Shown here: positions 1 through 10,844 of the stretch, piece after piece
Layout of the letters: every line of letters starts with the position of its first letter
How positions within the stretch are numbered: position 1 is the first letter of the stretch
Assembly (NCBI RefSeq): GCF_040939455.1
Contig: NC_134104.1
Location: 141,954,501 to 142,018,500 of the forward strand
From: Microcebus murinus
Lineage: Eukaryota; Chordata; Mammalia; Primates; Cheirogaleidae
Reading direction: 5' to 3'
Length of the DNA stretch: 64,000 bases
Position numbers and translations under genes: made by a program
The notes under the pieces: model-generated
Databases searched by the model: none
Told to the model about the DNA's origin: nothing
The model's input: only the letters and a program-made list of their open reading frames with translations

Positions 1-440
1 AACCTGGTTCAGAATGGCTTTGACTACCAGCCCTGATTTCCTAAATTCTTTTTACAAACTGCTACTTACTACCAAGGGACATGCCTCATGCCTTCCAGAG
101 TTTTCTTCTCTCTTTCAAAAGATGGTTATTGCTGAGAACTCACACCTGTGGATTTTCTGGGAAAGTTTCTATGTCGTCTCTTTCCATTTCCCCAAGTGGT
201 TATGCTTTGTCATTCTCAGTTCAGCTCAAAGCAGTTTTCAGACAGGGGTTGATCCTCTTCTTAAGGAGATGACTATTTCTTAGTGGTGTGTGAAAACCAC
301 CACCACTGGGCCTCCTAGACCCTGTGTCTTATTACTTTCTAGAACCAATGAGACTTTATGGTGTCCTGTATTGATTCTACTGCATTCAGAAGCTTTGGAA
401 CTCCTGATATGTAATTTACATCTTATATAATTTTTCTCTT
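1..440. other. Unassigned sequence
   Basis: Non-coding sequence with no repeat family, RNA gene or splice-bounded exon that I can recognise. The short open frames lack any recognisable domain. Confidence 0.4.
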
Positions 441-1180
441 ACCTTCTTTATCAGTGTAGTTTGGAGTGTAGGGGCAGAAATATATGATAACTTTCCTCAT
501 TCATCATAAGGGTCATGGTGATACTCCTATGCCAAAAGGCAGGTTAATAAGAGAAAAACATAACAGATTTATTTAATCAAAGTTTTATGTGACATGTGAG
601 CCTTCAGAAATGAAGACCCAAAGACCCAGAGAAAACTCTGTTTCTATGCTTATGTTTGACAAAGAATGGACAGCTGTGTAGAAGTATGATTGAACAAAAG
701 GGTAGGTAATGGTAATAGAGTGAGGTCTAATAGCTCGTGGTAATAGACTGAGGAGGGAACCCAGCAATGCTTGTCCTTTTAGATTCTTCTTGGCCTTTCT
801 AGAAAGTGAGCTGTCCTCCCAGGTATGGGTCCGGGCAGGAACTCTGTGGAATGAGAGTCTTCAAGGAGGAAGGGAAATGGGTGAGAGTGATTGTTCTATA
901 TTTTAATGGCTTTGTTTGTTGGTTTGTTTGTATATGTGAGAGAGGGGTTCTGGTTTCTATGATCCATCTTGGGGAAGAGGAATTCTGGTTTCTGTGATTT
1001 ACTTCAGGGAAGAAACAGGGTGGGAGACAGGTGGGCAGGAGAGGGTCAGAGTCATCATTCTGAGGACCTTCCAATCTTCTTCAGTTGAAAGTACTCAGCA
1101 TGCCAATGTGCCATACTTTGAGGTATTGTGTTCTGAGCTCTGACAGGAGGAAAATTAGGAAATTAAAGATTAAGCTGCTA
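441..1180. repeat. Unclassified old interspersed repeat-like block
   Basis: The block has the look of a medium-reiterated mammalian element, but I cannot name the family. At about 949-1015 it contains two adjacent imperfect copies of a roughly 33-bp unit built around 'ttctggtttct.tgat'. An old LTR or a non-autonomous DNA element are both possible. Confidence 0.35.
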
Positions 1181-1299
1181 TCATACTAAATTATTTAACA
1201 GCTGTTCTCCAAATAGCACTTTGAATTTTTATTGCACCTAGTTCATTGGTCAATAAAGTTATTTTTGTAGTTTGTAGCATTTAAGGGAAACATTAGTTG

Positions 1300-1650
1300 C
1301 TTTCAGAGACAAATCCTACAATTTGGTGACTTGATACAACAGAAGTTTACTTCTTACTCATGTAAAATTCAGTTGGCAAGGGGAGTACTGGGGTAGAGAC
1401 ATGTGTCTTCACGTGGTCACTCAGAGGGCTAGGTTGAGAGAGGCTCTGCCATATTTAACACGTGGATTCTGCAACTGTCCCAGGCCTTGGCATCCACTTG
1501 GCAGATGGAATAAAAGAGACAAGCTACAGGTTTGTGCAGGAGGTTTTTATGGGCTGGGTCTGAAAGTAGTATACCTGGTTTCCCCGTACTCATACTGGTA
1601 CAGCTAGTCAGTCCTAAGATTACATCTAGCTGAAGATAAGCTAGAAAATG
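1300..1650. repeat. Unclassified old repeat-like block
   Basis: The phrases 'gacttgatacaacagaagttta' (positions about 1328-1349) and 'ggctctgccat' with the sequence after them recall an ancient mammalian repeat seen dispersed in primate genomes. The family is not certain. The two overlapping open frames here have no recognisable domain. Confidence 0.3.
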
Positions 1651-1690
1651 GAATTCTGTTCTGTGCATAGGAAGAAAAGAAAACAGATTT

Positions 1691-2006
1691 TGGCCGGGCG
1701 CGGTGGCTCACACCTGTAATCCTAGCACTCTGGGAGGCTGAGGCGGGCGGATTGCTCGAAGTCAGGAGTTCGAAACCAGCCTGAGCAAGAGTGAGACCCC
1801 ATCTCTACTATAAATAGAACAGAATTGGCCAACTAATTAATATATATAGAAAAAATTAGCCGGGCATGTTAGTCCCAGCTACTCGGGAGGCTGAGACAGT
1901 AGGATCGCTTGAGCCCAGGAGTTTGAGATTGCTGTGAGCTAGGCTGATGTCATGGCACTCACTCTAGCCTGGGCAACAAAGTGAGACTCTGTCTCAAAAA
2001 AAAGAA
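1691..2006 (+). mobile_element. Alu: Alu SINE, strepsirrhine type, with 19-bp TSD
   Basis: Dimeric 7SL-derived SINE starting at 'ggccgggcgcggtggctca'. The left monomer has A-box-like and B-box-like promoter segments. An AT-rich linker (about 1827-1850, 'ggccaactaatt..atatatag') joins it to the right monomer, which has lost a short segment after 'ccgggcatg'. It ends in 'actctgtctc' and an A/G tail. The perfect 19-bp TSD aagaaaagaaaacagattt lies at 1672-1690 and 2007-2025. The linker and body variants mark it as lemur-type. Mobilised in trans by L1. Confidence 0.95.
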
Positions 2007-2025
2007 AAGAAAAGAAAACAGATTT

Positions 2026-2556
2026 GGTGAAGAGATGATCCATCCTGGCCACAAAGTGTCTATCTCTTCTGCCAGTCCACTAGCTCTGTCAAGGCAGGGT
2101 GAAAGTTTTATTTTTCCTTATCCCCACTAGCTTAGCATAAAATGGGGGAGATAACATATATTCAATGAATGTGCATGAAATTCAATGAAATTAAATTTTT
2201 ATTTTCTAACTTAATTTGAATTATTTAAATATAATCTAATTTTCATCATGAGCCATGTATAACACTTCTGGCTGGGACTTGCAGTGGGCAGGGTTAAACT
2301 AACACAGAGATGGGATGACAGATTGACAAAGTAGACTAGCTATGGAACAGATCCTTCTCTAGTCTCTATAAACTGTGACAAAGCCCTGTTTCATTTTAAT
2401 TTGCCATGGAAAAGGACACATATGTTGAGATAGGTTAGATCAGAATGTAGTCTGGCATCTGCCATGATAACATGCAGGATGAGGGAGAATCATCCAAGGT
2501 GAAAATAGTATTGCTGCTATACTCACACTTGGAAGAAATATTTTGGACAGATAGTG

Positions 2557-2558
<2 letters not shown>
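2026..2558. other. Unassigned AT-rich sequence
   Basis: No gene or named repeat recognised. Confidence 0.4.

Positions 2559-2592
<34 letters not shown>
2559..2592. repeat. (GT)17 microsatellite
   Basis: Thirty-four uninterrupted bases of GT. The 'THTHTH' peptide on the other strand is a by-product of the repeat, not a gene. Confidence 0.97.
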
Positions 2593-2596
<4 letters not shown>

Positions 2597-3334
2597 TCAA
2601 CACTAAAGGAAATTGCTATTAGCATCTCTAAGTATTACATTTTTTGTTGTGATATTATCATCTAAAATGATACAGCATATCATAAAATGTTTCATCATTT
2701 TTAATGATGTACATAATTTCGTCATTTAGAATAGGTCCAATTTTGGGCAACTTCAGCATTATAATATCTTACCAGAATATAGATTATCAAGGGACAGAAT
2801 TCTTGAATTTTCAAAAAGCTAAGAAATTATGTAGTCTGACTTTTAATTAAGAGATCGGAAATCATGTGTACATGTTGAGAGATTTATAAAAGAATACATA
2901 GCAAGATGGGAACTTGGAGCCAAGCCAATACTTCTATAGTCTCACGGGTATATGAAGGACCACCAGGGTGCTGTTTTGTGTCTACTAAGGCCCTCGCCAG
3001 CACGACTCTCTTGATGGCCTGTCCTCTGTTTTCAGTTACTCCTGGGCATGGGAGAGTCCCTGGGATTTAATTAGAAGGGACTTGTCAAGAAGGCTGTGGA
3101 ATCAGTGAGTCCAGATCAGAGTACCTTGATCCCCAAATTACTTCCCTGTTGAAATGTGATTTTCTGATTTAATAAAAGTCAAAAGATTATAAATGGGGGG
3201 GGGTTGGGGAGAGAAGGGAGAGAGGGAGAGTGAATGAGGAGAAATTGAAATGATTTATACTCAGTAACTATCTTTTTAGGATCTCACATACCACGGAAGC
3301 TTGTGTTAAACATTTATGAGAAAGATCTAAAAAT
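2593..3334. other. Unassigned sequence with a purine-rich patch
   Basis: No gene recognised. A G-rich, purine-rich stretch lies at about 3195-3240 (runs of G, then gagagaaggg-type repeats). Confidence 0.4.
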
Positions 3335-3480
3335 TGGGGGGACGGGGGGAAATGGGCATTTATTGAAACCTTAAAATCTGTACCCCCATAATATGCTGAA
3401 ATAAAAAAAATTAAAAAAATAAAAATTAAATAAAAATAAAAAGATGGACAAAGAAAAAAATAAAAATAAAAATAAAAATA
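3335..3480 (+). mobile_element. L1 3' end, strepsirrhine type, plus A-rich tail
   Basis: A G-rich 3' UTR piece is followed by 'aaaatctgtacccccataat', the lemur L1 terminal motif, then a long (aaaat)n-like tail reaching about 3480. It is strongly 5' truncated. It shares the variant 'atctgtaccccc' with the tiny copy at 10800. Confidence 0.75.
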
Positions 3481-3685
3481 CGGACTATATTCTTTAGATG
3501 TTAGCCTAATCATCACCCGGGTAGTCCAAAATAAACAAATGCATGTAGAATGTTACATGAATTCATATGAATATGTTAAAGTCTAATCTATTTCAGGAGG
3601 GATACAACTATTCTTATTATTTTTACTCCTTTGAAAATTAGCTTCAATTATTTAGAGAAGGACCTAGATCAAAAGCTAGTTAGTT

Positions 3686-4472
3686 CAAATCAAAATCACA
3701 ATGAGATACCACTTCACATCCATTAAGATGAATATTATTTAACAAAACTCCTCCAGTCAAACAGAAAATTACTTGTTGGCAAGGGTGTGGAGAAATTGAA
3801 ATTGAAACACTTGTGCACTGTTGGTGGGAATGTGAAATGGCGCAGGCACTATGATAAACAGTATAACAGTTCTTCAGAATATTAAAAATAGAATTACCAT
3901 ATCGTTCAGCAATTCCACTTCTGGGCATATACCCAAAAGAACCAAAAGCAGGGTCTCAAAGAGCTATTTGTATACCCATGTTCATAGCATTATTTACAAC
4001 AGAAAAAACCAACCCAAGTGTCTATTGACAAATGAATGGATAAACAAAATGTGGTATAGATATATCCATATGCACATACCTAAACACATACATACAATGG
4101 AATATTGTACAGCATTAAAAGGAAAAGAAATTCTGACACAAGCTTACAATATGTATGATTGTTGAGAACCTTGTTTTAAGTGAAATAAGCCAGCTATAAA
4201 AAGACATATACTGCATGATTTCACTTATATGAGTAGGTAGTCAAATTCATAGAGACAGGAAGTATAATGGTGGTTTCCAGGGACTGGAAGAGGGTAGAAT
4301 GTGGGATTATTGTCTAATACATTTAGAGTTTCAGTTTTGTAAGTTGAAAAGAGCTCTGGAGATAGGTTGCACAATAAGGTGAATGTATTTATCACTACTG
4401 AACCATACAATTAAAAAAATTTTAGCTGGTAAATTTTATGTTATATGTATTTTACCACAACTTAAAAAATAA
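3686..4472 (+). mobile_element. L1M 3' end (ORF2 end and 3' UTR)
   Basis: Contains the ORF2 C-terminal landmarks of old mammalian L1s: 'cacaatgagataccact', 'gggcatatacccaaaaga', 'aatggataaacaaaatgtgg' and 'gtgaaataagccag'. The 3' UTR motif 'tttcagttttg' follows, then 'tgttatatgtattttaccac'. The reading frame is broken by stops and indels, so it is inactive. This is an old, pre-primate type of L1. Confidence 0.88.
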
Positions 4473-4687
4473 CTGGAGTTAGGGGTCAGTGTAAAATCTC
4501 ATGGTAGACTCTTACTGCCTTTTGGATTAATTCTGAGACTTGGCTCAGAATGCCTTTGTGCCAACAACACATATGAAGATTTTAGCATCAGCTAAAACTA
4601 AACATTAAGAAGGCAGGCCACTTAGTGCAAGCTGCTGGTGTTACTACTACTGTCTGATATCATGAGTTTTTATTGTGTGTGTAAAAC

Positions 4688-4905
4688 TAGTCGGTTTGCA
4701 TTGAGTACCAGTTTTCACATGCATTCTCCCAGTTAATCCTCATATTAATCCAATAGCTTGGGCACTATTATCATGCCCAGCAAACACATGATATAGCTGA
4801 TGTTTAGAAAATCTTTTCAGTAACAAACTTGGGGACTGGTGGAACTGGGTTTGAAACCCATGTCTGTCTGATGCCCAAGTTCAAGTTCTTAATGACTCAC
4901 TGTCT
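4688..4905 (+). mobile_element. MIR SINE
   Basis: Matches the MIR layout: an 'attgagtacc' start, a central 'ttaatcctcatattaa..caatag' segment, then 'ggtttgaaacccatgtctgtctgatgccc'-like sequence. Highly diverged, as expected for a tRNA-derived SINE of Mesozoic age. Confidence 0.75.
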
Positions 4906-5327
4906 TCAGTTCCACCATGTCAAAATTTCCAATAGAGTATAGGAACCAGAAACCAGGGAAAAGCCCCAAATCCTTAGCTGGTGGCTGTCAGCCTTTATTA
5001 TCCAGCATTCCTGACACTTTTCTTGATCTTTTTTCCCCACAGCTGTTTCTCCAAAACTGCACTTCTCTTCTAAATTTATTCCTCCCCATTGTCCACACTC
5101 CTCGATTTTGTCAGGATAGCCACTTCAAGGACCGTATAAGCATCACCCCAGAACACGCTGATGTTCATGCTCTTCTGCTCCACTGTTCATCTACATCAGT
5201 GCACACCTGTCTCTCCTTTGCTCCTCCACTCCTGAGCAAAGCTTAGACAACACCTCTCATATGAGTTGCATTTTGCTTGAGTCCTGATAAATTTTGTTCT
5301 ATTGATTAAAACATTTATAGTGTTTTT
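4906..5327. other. Unassigned sequence
   Basis: No named repeat recognised. A 109-codon frame (4917-5246, plus) has no domain, is low in complexity near its end and has no supporting gene context, so I treat it as chance. Confidence 0.4.
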
Positions 5328-5590
5328 AAAACAGCTTCATTGAAGTATAGTTGACTATATTTAAATTGAATGATGTAACTAGATTTAACATATGTATACA
5401 ACTATGACACAATCACCACATTCAAATGATGAATATATACATCACTCTCAAAAGTTTCCTCATGTCCCTTGGTAATTTCTCCCTTAGTGCCTTCCCTTAA
5501 CCTCCCATCCTCAAGAAATCTGATGAGTTTTCTGTCATTATTCATTATTTGCATTTTCTAAAATTATATATAAATATAATATCACAGTAT
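5328..5590 (-). mobile_element. L1ME-like 3' end fragment
   Basis: In plus reading it shows the reversed 3' end pattern of an old L1: 'aacagcttcattgaagtata', 'acaatcaccacattcaa', 'catcactctcaaaagtttcc' and 'ttgcattttctaaaattata'. Diverged and inactive. Confidence 0.7.
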
Positions 5591-6529
5591 AAACTCTGTT
5601 GGTGAAGGATACAGGGAGACAATATTTAATGATAAAAGGGTCAATTCACTAAGAAGACATAAACAATCCTAACAACAAAACTTTAAGAATGCTCTGTGCC
5701 AGCCTAAGAGTATGGCAGAGCTTCTACTACCACTGAAGTTGGACCAGACCTAAGATGCACTCTTTCCTAATAGAGAGTTTTAGACCATCATTCTTCTCTT
5801 TCATTGCCTTCTAGTCGTCATCCATTTTGTGATTGTGGTTCTGTGTACCCTGCATGCTTTTGTCTTTTTCTGATGCTGAGATATCTCTAACCCTAGGGAA
5901 CTCAATCTCAGTCTTATCTAGCGAGACTTTTCCTACCACATCTCAGATATAATTTGTATTTTTCAGGAATAATAGTCTTTCTGGTTTCCAGTGCAATTTG
6001 CTCACATGGAACTGAGTAGAAGATTCTGCTACAGGCAGCATGTTGTTGGGGGCAGCTTGAAAAATCTCTATAAATATCTTTTTGAGGATGAAGAGAGGGA
6101 TAGAGGAAGAAACCTGAGTTCTAGTACTGAGTTCAACACAGTCCCATATGCCATTTCATTAACCTAAGAGCTGCGATGAGAAGAGCATGGTCAGGAACTT
6201 CCGAGAACCATCATAGAAGGAATTTCAACTTCTCATATGAGAAGTTACATCTGGGAAAGTAACATATTTCTTAAACAGGCTGGTGCATCCATCCTGAAGC
6301 TAGTGAATGTTTGCTGCTAATGATTTATAGCTGCTCTCTTTCTATGGAGAACTGCCCTCGGCTAATGAAAAGCTGACTTACTACTGGAAGTTATGTGCTC
6401 ACCTGCAAATTCAGGGGAAATTAGTAGGCAATGACTGAGACACATGGGGAGTGCAATCCAAGCCCACTTGTATCACGTGGGAATGACTCTGTATTGATAC
6501 TTACGCTCCAGAGCCCCTTGTTAAATTTT
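5591..6529. other. Unassigned sequence
   Basis: No gene, RNA or named repeat recognised. Confidence 0.4.
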
Positions 6530-6930
6530 ATGTTTCAACTTGACTGGGTTTCCCAGATATTTGGCTAACCACTATTTCTGTGTGCGTTTGTGAGAGTGTT
6601 TTCAGAAGAGATCAGCATTTGAGTTTGTAGACTGAGTGAGTAGAGCAGGTGGACCTCCGCAGGGTAGGTGGGCATCATTCAATCTGTTGATGACTCAAAC
6701 AGGACAAAAAGGCAGAGATGGTTGGATTTACTCTCTATGTTGTACTACTGAGTGGGGACATTGATCTTCTCCTACCCTCAGCACTCATGGTTCTTAGGAT
6801 TTCAGACTGGAATGTGCACCATTGGCCCTCAGGTCTCAGACTTGAAACTATACCACTGGCGTTCCTGGATCTCCAGCTTGCACGGGGCTCCTCAACCTCC
6901 AAGAATACATGAATCAATAACTTTAAAAAA
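6530..6930 (+). repeat. Old LTR-like medium-reiterated repeat
   Basis: Begins with 'tatgtttcaacttgactggg' and passes 'gggtgggcatcattcaatctgttga'-like phrases to 'ctccagcttg'. It leads into an ATCT-rich microsatellite. This pattern is familiar from a common mammalian element whose name I cannot fix with certainty. Confidence 0.45.
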
Positions 6931-6931
6931 T

Positions 6932-7002
6932 CTATCGATAATAGATATAGATGGAATATCTATCTATCTATATCTATCTTTATATATCTCTATATCTACC
7001 TA
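6932..7002. repeat. Imperfect (TATC/TATATC)n microsatellite
   Basis: Degenerate tract of tatc, tata and atctc units directly after the preceding element. Confidence 0.85.
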
Positions 7003-8928
7003 ATTCTAATCTATGCATCTCTCCCTCAGTAAATCCTGTGTGTCTAAAAGAGCTTTCCCTAACCACCAACTCACTGGAGCTATTCACAACCTCTATCTTA
7101 TCCGTCTTTGATGCTCATCTCTTTTCTTCCAGCACAGTTTTATAAATGTCCTTACTCCTGGAGGTAGTCTGGGAGTTGTAGTCTGTCTTTCACTTGAGTC
7201 AGATCTTGTCCCTTTAGGAGGCATCTGAGTCAGACTAACCCAAACTCACGTACAATGTAATATGCCAAGACCACATGGAACTACTCAGGAAAGAGGTAAA
7301 GGAGGCATTTTTCATTATCAGGAGCAAGAAAAGATAAGAAATGAAACAATTCTTTGTTGATAAACCCAGGGAACAATAAGTGCAACTAGGAGCTGTTCTG
7401 GAATATGTCAATTCTGAGAGAATAAGAGCCCAAAGTGTTGTCTACAGATAGGCTTTTTGTAGGTAAGGAAGATAAATCACCCCTTACAGATAGAATTACA
7501 ACAGAATTCATTTTACAGAGGCACAGAAAGGTGCTATTGCTTTAGATTATTATTTATTGTGAATTCTTTCACTACAGGACCTTTAAGCTGGGCAGATCTT
7601 TCCTATTAGATTTTTATTGGCCATTCTCCTTCCCTTTTCTTTGGTTAGAAAAAGGAATACTCATTGTTATCCTTTGCATCTTGGTTATTGTACTTTAAGT
7701 CCTTCCTAACATATTTTTGCTCTATAGTCCTTACTTCTGCATTTGTCTGGAGTTTCCTGAATGTGTGGTACTGACAAGTATTCAAAAGCTTTTGTGGTAC
7801 TTGTAACTTGGCAGGTGATTGGGGAAACTACTTAATGAACCATACATATGTGTTAGAGACATCAGTCAGACTGGAATTTGCATATGTCTCTTCATGTTAT
7901 CCTCCATACTAGAAAGCAGGTTATAGAAAACCCAGAATAAAAATGCATCAGGAAAAGAAGCCATTCCTGGAGGACAGTGTGGGCATGAGAAAACGAGGCT
8001 TCAGAGCCTGCCGGACTAGCAAGAAGAAAGTGCAAAGACCTAAACCACTCATTAATCCAGTGACCAGGACCAAAGAATTAAGTATTGTTTCAGATTCTGT
8101 TTTTCTAACTGGTAGCATACTGTCTAGACCACTTTTAGCATTGGCCTTTCAAAGACAAGAAGATAGTGGGCTTATAGGTATGTTTTATGCTTGTCACCTC
8201 TTCACAATCATTTTGGAAGAAATATTTTCTTTCTACTCCCAAGAAGAAGTAATTAAATCACATCAGCTTAATAGAAGATCAACAGATATCGGGGTGATAT
8301 TTTATAAAAACAATTACATTATAGCATTATCAATCATATGCCCTCAGTACGGAAGCACAGAGGTGCTTAATTACATAATGATTCTGTGTGGGGTGGAGAT
8401 GGGTCAGGGCAATGGGTAGAATCTTTAGATATAGTAGCCTTGATAGACTGGTGAGTGAAGGAAGGAGAGCACAAACAGGGGACAGTATCAGACACCTCTG
8501 GGCCCTGACTTACCTTCTCTCAGACTCGTTTCTGATTTCAGCTGTTGTCTAGTGGACTGCTCCTTGTGGGCTTTGACGCACTGCATGCTACTTGTCTTCC
8601 ACTTTATGCCCCAGGTTTCTCTAATACTTTGGACACTGTCAGGTCTCTATTAGTCAAGGATGTGTGTACAGTCTGGAAGTACGTGGGGTTAATGACCCCA
8701 GGGTAGCCCTCAACAAATATAATGGAATGGGAGCTGATGGTGAAATACTTCTGGCCAATTCTTAGGTGAAAAATTCTGAGAGGCAAACTCTACGTTCCTT
8801 AGAGGGTTGCAGAGAGAATATTGCCTTGTACTTCAGTGGTAGCACCTTTACAATGAAGGTTCCTCTTTTCCTCAGTATCTCAGGTCCCTCATTCCTGCAT
8901 GCCAGAATAACTTCAAAATAAAATAACT
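7003..8928. other. Unassigned sequence with a 158-codon open frame
   Basis: No repeat recognised. A plus-strand frame at 7943-8419 is the longest here outside simple repeats. Its translation starts with a basic stretch and shows no signal peptide, zinc-binding pattern or other motif. I see no promoter, splice context or poly(A) arrangement that makes it a gene. Chance openness in AT-rich DNA or an unrecognised old pseudogene are both possible. Confidence 0.35.
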
Positions 8929-9231
8929 GGCTTGGTGTGGTGGCTCACCCCTGTAATCCTAGCACTCCGGGAGGCTGAGGTGGGAGGATCTCTTGAGCTC
9001 AGGAGCTGAAGACCAGCCCTGAGCAAGAGTGAGGCCCCGTCTCTACTAAAAATAGAAAAAAATTAGCCAGGTGTGGTGGGTGCACACCTGTAGTCCCAGC
9101 TACTTGGGAGGCTGAGGCAGTAGGATTGCTTGAGCTTAGGAGTCTGAGGTTGCTGTGAGCTAGGCTGACGCCATAGCATTCACTCTAGCCTAGGCAATAG
9201 AGTGAGACTCTGTCTCAAAAAAACAAAACAA
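8929..9231 (+). mobile_element. Alu: Alu SINE, strepsirrhine type
   Basis: Starts 'ggcttggtgtggtggctcac' and carries the lemur-type phrases 'gagcaagagtgaggcccc', 'gcagtaggattgcttgag' and 'ggctgacgccatagcattca'. It ends in (A)nC units. The A-rich flank at about 8914-8924 resembles 9227-9238 (caaaataaaa), a likely TSD. Confidence 0.93.
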
Positions 9232-9238
9232 AATAAAA

Positions 9239-10786
9239 CACCTTCCCATAAATCTTTGTCTCTGACTCTGCTTTTGAGGAGTAACCCAAGTTAAGATAGT
9301 GTTAGGTGTGGCCTTAGAAACCAAGTGCTCACAATGAGATTGAGCCCAGCTGCCCACAGCAGTGAACTAGATAACATTTCCTTTAATTGCTTTTTCCTCC
9401 TCCCTTCACTCTCTCCTGTCCTCACTCATCCTCCTTGATTACATCCTGAGTAAACTCTAGACACAAGTTCTGGCTAAGCCTCTGCCATTGGTAGGGACCC
9501 AAATTTAGATAGGGATTGAGCAGAACTGATAAGGAAAATGGAGAGAGTGGCTCAGAGATATCAAAGGATGGATAAATTTCAAAAAAGTAATCAATAACAT
9601 CAAAAACTATAGAGAGGTCGAATAAGATGAGAATTGAGGAGAATCATATTCAATAATTGCAAGATTACAGGCAATCTTGATATAAAGCTGGCAATGCAAT
9701 AAAGAAAGTAGATTTTTATTCTACTGCTGAAATTTTTTCAAAGACTTTGTTTTTCTGGTTTTGAGCTACAAACTTCTTCATCTTCTTGGATCTGCAGGCT
9801 ATAAACTTTAACACTTCCATTCTACTCAGAGAAATAATCTGTGCTGAAACATACAAGTTTACTATATCCCTTAGTCCCCCAAAATTTATTGTGCCTTGAT
9901 TTTTTATGCCAACAAATATACCACTTCCTTTTGGAGTTGCCCTCGCCCAATTTTTTGACCTTAGCCTATCTTCCTATCTGCTCTTTTTATTTATCTGAAA
10001 CTTCCTAATTGTTCAGTTTCTCTAATTTTACATGATTGACAGTGACTTCCTTTCTTCCTCACCAAAATTGGTTTTCTTGCTTTTCTTGAAGCATGTGAAT
10101 CATTCTTCTCTTAAAAGTCTTGTCATTAAGCCTCTCTAAATTCTGGAGTTTGCTATGCATGCTAGAGGGATATTAAAGAAAAATACATTGTTAAGGATTC
10201 TGGATTTTTGGCATCAAGTAATGAGGATAGAGAGACTGTTGCTATTTATTAGAAGAAAGGGCCCAGAAATGGCACACTCAACAATAATAAAAATTATCCT
10301 GCAGGGGTTGGAAAGATAATTTCTTCAGAATTTTATTTTAATCTTTAATTCCCTTCATAATGTCACAGGCATTTTCTTGTCAATGTTTTAATCATCCACA
10401 AATTCTTTCTACATACTGTCCTTTGTGTTTAACTTAATAAAGTTAATTCCATTAGAAATATGGGTAATCATTCTGATGATTGTAAGTGGATCTTTTAGAT
10501 AAACGACTATGCAGCATTGAAAATTTTCTAGTCACGTAGAGAATGTGAAGTGTAAGAAGTGCTGCATGGAAATCATGGGTGTGGTCTCAGAAATCAGGAC
10601 AGTGTTTAACCATGGGGAAGTAGGTGCTGGTGCCTGCAGGAGGTCTCAAGGGGGCCTCTGGTGTCTTGTTAATGTTCTGTCTCTTGAGCTGGATACTGAC
10701 TATATAGATGTTTCAGTTTGTGAAAATTCAGTTAAGTTTTACAATTATGGCTTACCTACATATATGTATGTAATTTATTCTTAAAT
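9239..10786. other. Unassigned sequence
   Basis: No gene or confident repeat recognised. A 79-codon frame (10545-10784) has no domain. Confidence 0.4.
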
Positions 10787-10799
10787 AAAAAGTTCAAAA

Positions 10800-10830
10800 T
10801 CTGTACCCCCATAATATGCCGAAATAAAAA
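10800..10830 (+). mobile_element. 31-bp L1 3'-end insertion with 13-bp TSD
   Basis: Only the terminal motif of the strepsirrhine L1 ('tctgtacccccataatatgc' and the following A-rich tail) is present. It is bracketed by perfect copies of aaaaagttcaaaa at 10787-10799 and 10831-10843. The flanking duplication shows an independent, extremely 5'-truncated retrotransposition rather than decay of a longer copy. Confidence 0.85.
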
Positions 10831-10844
10831 AAAAAGTTCAAAAA

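Noticed and set aside
7943..8419. 158-codon plus-strand open frame
   Set aside because: No domain, no promoter, splice or poly(A) context and no recognisable homologue; reported only as part of an unassigned stretch. A database search with conservation across lemurs would be needed to reopen it.
8928..9240. Possible 7SL RNA gene
   Set aside because: It is a dimeric Alu with a linker and tail; 7SL-specific S-domain sequence is absent.
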